Shown one piece after another: positions 60,203-64,000 of a DNA stretch of 64,000 nucleotides; position 1 is the first letter of the stretch, and each line of letters starts with the position of its first letter. This DNA comes from Pontibacter actiniarum (GTDB taxonomy: Bacteria > Bacteroidota > Bacteroidia > Cytophagales > Hymenobacteraceae). The notes below the pieces were generated by a model, which was given only the letters and a program-made list of their open reading frames with translations, had not been told where the DNA came from and searched no databases. The stretch spans positions 2,790,001-2,854,000 of the forward strand of contig NZ_CP021235.1 in NCBI RefSeq assembly GCF_003585765.1, written 5' to 3'. The position numbers were made by a program, and so were the translations under genes.

Positions 60203-60850
60203 TTACGCTGTTGTGCTCACCAACTCCTGCAGGTCAGCCAGAGCGGCAATGGCCGGCACCTCTGCCTGCACTTCTCCAAAACCGTAGGCAGCCAGTATAA
60301 ACGGCACCTGTGCCTTTACGCTCGCATCATAGTCGCCCTGGGTGTCGCCGATGTACACAGGCCGCTGCAGGTTGTTGCGCTGCACCACGGCACGTATGTT
60401 CTCGCCCTTCGACAGGCTTTTGTCGCCGTAACAGGCGATGTCGGTAAAGTAAGACTGCAGGTCGAAGTACTGCAGGAAAGCCTCTATGTAACCGCTCTGG
60501 CAGTTGCTCACAATACACAGCTTATACTTTGGCTGTAGCAGCTCCAGTGTTTGCCGCAACTGCGGATAGGGCTCGCCCCCCTGTTTGTACAGGTACTCCA
60601 GCTCCAGCTCTGCGGCCGTTTTCTGCAGCTCCTGCCGCTGCTCTGTGCTCAGGCCCGGGAAAAGTTTTTCGTAAATGGCATCGTAGGGCATGCCGGCAAT
60701 GTTGCGGATGTCCTCGCGCGTCAGGTTGTTGTCTACAAAGTCGAACTGGTTGATGGCGGCGTTCCAGGCATCGGCAATGGTTTGGGTAGAGTCCCAGAGG
60801 GTGCCATCCAGGTCAAAAATAAGACTATCGTAAGAAGTAGTAGGGTTCAT
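60203..60850 (-). CDS. HAD-superfamily hydrolase
   Basis: The ATG at 60850 (MNPTTSYDSLIFDLDGTLWD) is chosen over an earlier frame start at 60898 because it directly precedes the family core. The ~215-residue protein has the HAD motifs: Asp13 and Asp15 in IFDLDGTLW, Ser in CIVSNCQSG, a Lys in GDKSLSKG, and YIGDTQGDYDA with the metal-binding acids. The cap resembles phosphoglycolate phosphatase. A cytosolic phosphomonoesterase; the substrate cannot be assigned. It is coupled to the DUF3267 gene. Confidence 0.88.
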   Translation of the reverse strand: MNPTTSYDSLIFDLDGTLWDSTQTIADAWNAAINQFDFVDNNLTREDIRNIAGMPYDAIYEKLFPGLSTEQRQELQKTAAELELEYLYKQGGEPYPQLRQTLELLQPKYKLCIVSNCQSGYIEAFLQYFDLQSYFTDIACYGDKSLSKGENIRAVVQRNNLQRPVYIGDTQGDYDASVKAQVPFILAAYGFGEVQAEVPAIAALADLQELVSTTA

Positions 60851-61083
60851 GTGTTGCAAATTGGTTATGTGGGCGAACAGTTGCCGCCCTCCCCGCAAAT
60901 TAGAGAAAGCACCTCACCTATAAAAGCAAAAAGGGAACAGGTATTGCCGGGAGGTAAAAACCCGCCTTACAAAAGGGGCGCTAAACGTTGTGCCTCCAGC
61001 CCCGGCAGGGCAACGTATAACCGGTGCCGCGGAATGCCACAGGTGCAAAACGTAGCCTGCTTTACCGGCTATGTTACTGCCTG

Positions 61084-61175
61084 CCCCCAGCGCGCTGCTT
61101 ATCAGATCAGGGGCTTCAGGAGGAAAGCAGCACAAAAATGCTATATTTGTTAAGGCTCCCGCAGCGCGCTGGGGG
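61084..61175. promoter_or_regulatory. 15-bp inverted repeat around the ABC-transporter promoter
   Basis: CCCCCAGCGCGCTGC (61084-61098) and GCAGCGCGCTGGGGG (61161-61175) are exact complements 62 nt apart. Each arm contains the self-palindrome CAGCGCGCTG, so they could also be two operator sites. The -7 box lies between them. Confidence 0.6.
61142..61149 (+). promoter_or_regulatory. ABC operon -7 box TATATTTG
   Basis: An exact match to TAnnTTTG. Transcription would begin near 61155, 43 nt before the GTG start of the ABC ATPase and just before the right arm of the inverted repeat. This supports GTG 61198 over the ATG at 61138, which lies upstream of the predicted transcript start. Confidence 0.55.
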
Positions 61176-61197
61176 CCTCCACGTAACGCCCAACTTT

Positions 61198-62097
61198 GTG
61201 TCACTTATACTTGATATACATACGCTCAGCAAACGGTACGGCAGCATACAGGCCGTAGACAAGCTTTCGCTGCAGGTGGAGAAAGGCAGTATTTACGGCT
61301 TGCTGGGCCCTAACGGCAGCGGCAAGACCACCACCCTGGGCATGGTGCTTGATGTGATCCGGCCGACCTCAGGCAGTTTTTCCTGGTTCGGGCAGCCAGC
61401 CTCCCCTGCCACCAAAAAGCGCGTGGGCGCCCTGCTCGAGACACCGAACTTCTACCCCTACCTCACCGCCCGCCGCAACCTGGAGATTGTAGCCGAGATA
61501 AAAGGCGCCAGCCACAGCCGCATTGCCGAGGTACTGCACCTGGTGGGCCTCTCCCAGCGTATGCACACGACTTTTAAAGGGTTCTCGCTGGGGATGAAAC
61601 AGCGCCTGGCCCTGGCATCCTCGCTGCTAAACGACCCGGAGGTGCTGGTGCTGGACGAGCCCACGAACGGCCTGGACCCGGAAGGCATCGCCGAAGTGCG
61701 GGAGCTTATCCTAAAGATTGCCGCCGAGGGTAAAACCGTTATACTTGCCAGCCACTTGCTGGATGAGGTGGAAAAAGTATGCACCCATGTGGCCGTGCTG
61801 CAAAAGGGCGTGCTGCGTGCCCAGGGCCCTGTAAGCACGGTGCTTGCCGCCAAGGACCAGCTCGTGATCAGCGCCGGTGACGTGCCGCAGGTGCTTGAGG
61901 CGCTGCGGCAACTGCCGTTCGTGGAGGCGTTTCAGCAGGCGGAGCGCGGGCAGGTGCTCCTGACGCTGCAGGATGGGTACGGCCCCGCTGATGTGAACAA
62001 GGCCATGTTTGAAGCCGGTATCGTACTGCAGCAGCTTACCCTGCGCCGTAGAAGCCTGGAGGCACAGTTTCTGGAAATCATTAAAAAGCAAGCCTGA
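61198..62097 (+). CDS. ABC transporter ATP-binding protein
   Basis: The GTG at 61198 gives ~299 residues, normal for the CcmA/bcrA-type family. Walker A is GPNGSGKTTT (from residue ~37), signature FSLGMKQRLALA, Walker B VLVLDEPTNGLDPEG and switch His in LASHLLDEVEKV. The C-terminal ~80 residues form the extra domain found in ABC-2 ATPases. It overlaps the permease gene by 1 nt (TGATG), so the two form an exporter for an unknown drug, lipid or peptide. Confidence 0.93.
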   Translation: MSLILDIHTLSKRYGSIQAVDKLSLQVEKGSIYGLLGPNGSGKTTTLGMVLDVIRPTSGSFSWFGQPASPATKKRVGALLETPNFYPYLTARRNLEIVAEIKGASHSRIAEVLHLVGLSQRMHTTFKGFSLGMKQRLALASSLLNDPEVLVLDEPTNGLDPEGIAEVRELILKIAAEGKTVILASHLLDEVEKVCTHVAVLQKGVLRAQGPVSTVLAAKDQLVISAGDVPQVLEALRQLPFVEAFQQAERGQVLLTLQDGYGPADVNKAMFEAGIVLQQLTLRRRSLEAQFLEIIKKQA

Positions 62098-62867
62098 TGA
62101 ACCTTCTCCGCATCGAACTCTGTAAACTACTGCCCTACCGCACCATGTGGGTTATACTGGGGATTTTTGTAGCCCTCATGCTTCTCCTTCTCTACGCCAG
62201 CAGCAACGTCAGCATCAACGGGCAGGAGCTGGGCAACCGAATGTACGACCTGCCCCGGTTCTGGCAGACACTGGCCTATGTCGCCAGCTTTTTCAACCTG
62301 CTTTTCGGCATCCTGCTTATTGTGCTGGTGTCGGATGAGTACAGTTTCCGGACGCTGCGCCAGCAGGTGATAGACGGCCTGACGCGGGTAGAGCTGGTGC
62401 TTGCCAAGTTTTACGTGGTGCTGGGGCTGGGTCTGTTTGCCACGGTGTTCCTGCTTTTGCTAGGCCTTTACTTTGGCCTGCTGCACGGCAGCCAGCACAC
62501 CCTGGGCGCTGTTTTCGGGCAGATCAACCACCTCTCCTACTACTTTGTGCAGGCTGTCGGGTACATGACGCTGGCCATGCTCTTCGGCTTTGCCATCCGC
62601 AAAAGCGGCCTGGCTATCATCGCCTTCGTTGCCTACGCGCAGGTGGTGGAGCCGCTCATTCACTTTCGCCTCCCCGATACGGTGGACAAGTACATGCCTG
62701 TCAAGGTTTTCAAGAGCCTGACGCCCATGCCGGCGCAGGAGGTGCTGGACCAGCTTACCGCGCCCACCGAAATGCTCTCTCTGCCGTGGGCGGCCCTGCT
62801 ATCCATCGGGTACGCCGGTTTATTTTGCTTCCTGAGCTACTACCTGCTTAAGGTCCGAGACCTGTAG
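62097..62867 (+). CDS. ABC-2-type transporter permease
   Basis: The 256-residue protein has six hydrophobic segments with the ABC-2 layout: an amphipathic N-terminus (MNLLRIELCKLLPYRTMW), a first helix at ~17-33, SDEYSFRTLRQQVIDGLTR that contacts the ATPase, and five more helices. It works with the ATPase that overlaps its start. The last 48 nt overlap the 3' end of the opposite-strand gene. Confidence 0.9.
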   Translation: MNLLRIELCKLLPYRTMWVILGIFVALMLLLLYASSNVSINGQELGNRMYDLPRFWQTLAYVASFFNLLFGILLIVLVSDEYSFRTLRQQVIDGLTRVELVLAKFYVVLGLGLFATVFLLLLGLYFGLLHGSQHTLGAVFGQINHLSYYFVQAVGYMTLAMLFGFAIRKSGLAIIAFVAYAQVVEPLIHFRLPDTVDKYMPVKVFKSLTPMPAQEVLDQLTAPTEMLSLPWAALLSIGYAGLFCFLSYYLLKVRDL

Positions 62868-63548
62868 CTGCGCGTTAAAGTAGTTGACGATAGCCACCAC
62901 GTGGTGCGGCTTTTCATAGCTGAGTTTGTGCTCTTTCACGTACTTTTTCATCTGCTTTGCCCTCTTGCCAAAAAGCTTGTGCAGGTCCTTGCGCACATTC
63001 CGGAGCGTCACAATCTCACCGTCGGGCAGCATTACGTAGTATAGTTCCTTTATCTGGCTTAGCCATTCACTGCCCGGCGCATAGTAGTTGCTGTCGTACA
63101 GGTAGCCTTGGGAAGAGTAGGGCGATGTGCCGCGGGAGTCCTTATGCACATAGGATTCGCGCATGATCAGGGTGAGCGGCCCCTGGTTCAGCTGCTCAAA
63201 AAAAGTAGGTTTCTTAAAGTCTGAGTAGTCACGCCCCATGTCCCACATCAGGGAGCGGAACGTATAGGCTCTGCCGCTAGGCTGCTCCTGGGCAACAAAG
63301 TACTGCACGTTTACAGGCGAGAAGGAGCTGAGGGAACCGTCCTCATTCTGCACGTTTATCACTTCCTGTGAGCGGTGAAAGGTAACAGGGCCGTAAATGG
63401 TGTCTCCTGTGGCAAGTACGATTTTGCCCGAAGGCCATTCCTGAACATCGATGGCAGACCTGAACTGGGCCTGTGCCATTTGCGGCAAAATAGCGGTAAT
63501 AAATGCAAGAGCGGCGGTAAACGCCAGCGTAGTCGTTTTGTTTTTCAT
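62820..63548 (-). CDS. Exported protein of unknown function
   Basis: The ATG at 63548 begins a signal peptide (MKNKTTTLAFTAALAFITAI, cleavage near AQAQ); an earlier frame start at 63602 is not likely. The ~242-residue protein is mostly soluble with a basic C-terminus (KDLHKLFGKRAKQMKKYVKE). I see no domain I recognise; the GKIVLATGDTIYGPVTFH part resembles small beta-barrel or GWxTD-like segments. It ends inside the ABC permease gene (48-bp tail-to-tail overlap). Confidence 0.65.
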   Translation of the reverse strand: MKNKTTTLAFTAALAFITAILPQMAQAQFRSAIDVQEWPSGKIVLATGDTIYGPVTFHRSQEVINVQNEDGSLSSFSPVNVQYFVAQEQPSGRAYTFRSLMWDMGRDYSDFKKPTFFEQLNQGPLTLIMRESYVHKDSRGTSPYSSQGYLYDSNYYAPGSEWLSQIKELYYVMLPDGEIVTLRNVRKDLHKLFGKRAKQMKKYVKEHKLSYEKPHHVVAIVNYFNAQLQVSDLKQVVAQEAK

Positions 63549-63762
63549 AGAATAGGGGGAGCTGTAAGTAACACAATAACCAACACCAGATTTCAGCCGC
63601 ACGGGCAGCTTTCATCACCTGCTACAGGCCTCTATAATTTGTATGACTTTCAGCCTTAAAAGTTGCCTGCTTGCCTTAACTATTCCCCCTGAAGACTAAA
63701 AAAACCTGCACAAGCGGCTAACAGCCTCCTATGCAGGTCTTTAAAGTGTGTTTCAAGCGCGC
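63549..63762. other. Intergenic region with ribBA terminator
   Basis: No gene is supported. A minus-strand terminator lies at 63697-63738. Confidence 0.45.
63697..63738 (-). terminator. Terminator of ribBA
   Basis: On the minus strand ACCTGCA and TGCAGGT enclose a loop with an inner GGCT/AGCC stem and are followed by seven T. It lies 25 nt after the ribBA stop. Confidence 0.85.
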
Positions 63763-64000
63763 TTATTTGGTAATTGTGGCGCTCTTTAGTATCTCATGGC
63801 CCAGCTTGTCGCGCTTGGTTGTCAGGTACTTCTGGTTATGCTCGTTAGGCACCACCTCAATCGGCACGCGCTCCACTACCTCAAGCCCGTAGCCCATCAG
63901 GCCGGTGCGCTTGCGCGGGTTATTGGAGATCAGTCGCATCTTGGTAACGCCCAGGTCGCGGAGTATCTGCGCCCCCACGCCGTAGTCGCGCTCATCCATG
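63763..64000 (-). CDS. ribBA: GTP cyclohydrolase II domain, C-terminal end (ribBA/ribA), 5' partial
   Basis: Only the last ~79 codons are inside the window; the gene runs off the right edge. [17 protein letters not shown], then [20 protein letters not shown] and [18 protein letters not shown] are the end of GTP cyclohydrolase II, which opens GTP in the first step of riboflavin synthesis. In Bacteroidota this domain is normally fused to DHBP synthase, so the ribBA name is likely but the N-terminal part cannot be seen. Confidence 0.9.
   Translation of the reverse strand, partial: MDERDYGVGAQILRDLGVTKMRLISNNPRKRTGLMGYGLEVVERVPIEVVPNEHNQKYLTTKRDKLGHEILKSATITK

Larger units (their letters stand above)
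60851..61197. other. Divergent region between HAD and ABC genes
   Basis: No gene is supported. It holds the 15-bp inverted pair at 61084-61098 and 61161-61175 with the TATATTTG promoter box between them. A longer open frame upstream of the ABC gene runs through this region but lacks family features. Confidence 0.5.

Noticed and set aside
61024..61197. N-terminal extension of the ABC ATPase
   Set aside because: The extension has no family similarity, contains the promoter box and both inverted-repeat arms, and precedes the predicted transcription start.

Overview
The window reads as a chromosomal segment of a moderately GC-rich Bacteroidota, most likely order Cytophagales and family Hymenobacteraceae (Pontibacter-like). 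The reasons are a type IX secretion (T9SS) substrate with a gliding-motility C-terminal domain next to PorP/SprF and an OmpA/PD40 partner, a TamB plus lipidated TamA-like (TamL) pair, BlaI/BlaR1 genes linked to TonB C-terminal domain proteins, and promoter boxes of the Bacteroidota TAnnTTTG type. The genus is an inference. I saw no tRNA, rRNA, CRISPR array, insertion sequence or prophage. Most genes look like ordinary core or accessory chromosome.

Layout. 1-8690: giant repeat adhesin (5' end outside the window), PorP/SprF and a PD40-OmpA protein, a surface-export module. 8953-14983: class III aminotransferase, SLC13 permease with RCK domains, a lipoprotein, a TerB-like/membrane pair on the minus strand, and phosphofructokinase. 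15229-23729: tamB, tamL, then convergent miaA. 24014-32327: a 1740-residue multi-PAS hybrid histidine kinase, a stand-alone receiver, a 91-residue unknown protein, an MBL-fold hydrolase and an NFACT (RqcH-like) protein. 32401-44781: all minus strand; a NUDIX hydrolase, then a carbohydrate cluster of one methyltransferase, three CgeB-like glycosyltransferases in overlapping frames, a GT4-like glycosyltransferase, a Gfo/Idh/MocA oxidoreductase, an MDR dehydrogenase, a glycoside-hydrolase/epimerase fusion, a second epimerase and an SDR. None of the cluster proteins shows an export signal or membrane segment, so the product is probably built in the cytosol.

45141-49929: histidine phosphatase, then BlaI repressor, BlaR1-type membrane protease with a TonB C-terminal domain, and exported TonB-domain proteins. 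One of these is frameshifted, and the relic tail of another paralogue follows it. The BlaI promoter and overlapping palindromic operators can be placed. 50008-64000: surE, lipoprotein, DoxX, M14 carboxypeptidase, Dps, DUF885 peptidase, cupin, NAD(P)-binding protein, S10 carboxypeptidase, DUF3267 protein, HAD phosphatase, an ABC transporter pair, an exported unknown protein overlapping the ABC permease tail to tail, and the 3' end of ribBA.

The most unusual signals are: the oligomer TATACTT/AAGTATA, found about 47 times by hand in all reading frames and both strands; a perfect 36-bp palindrome inside the PorP/SprF signal-peptide codons; the cytosolic glycan cluster with its GH-epimerase fusion; the decaying BlaIR-TonB paralogue island; six indel-free 288-bp adhesin repeats; an inverted repeat around the ABC promoter; and a family of TTCAAAATTCA intergenic repeats.
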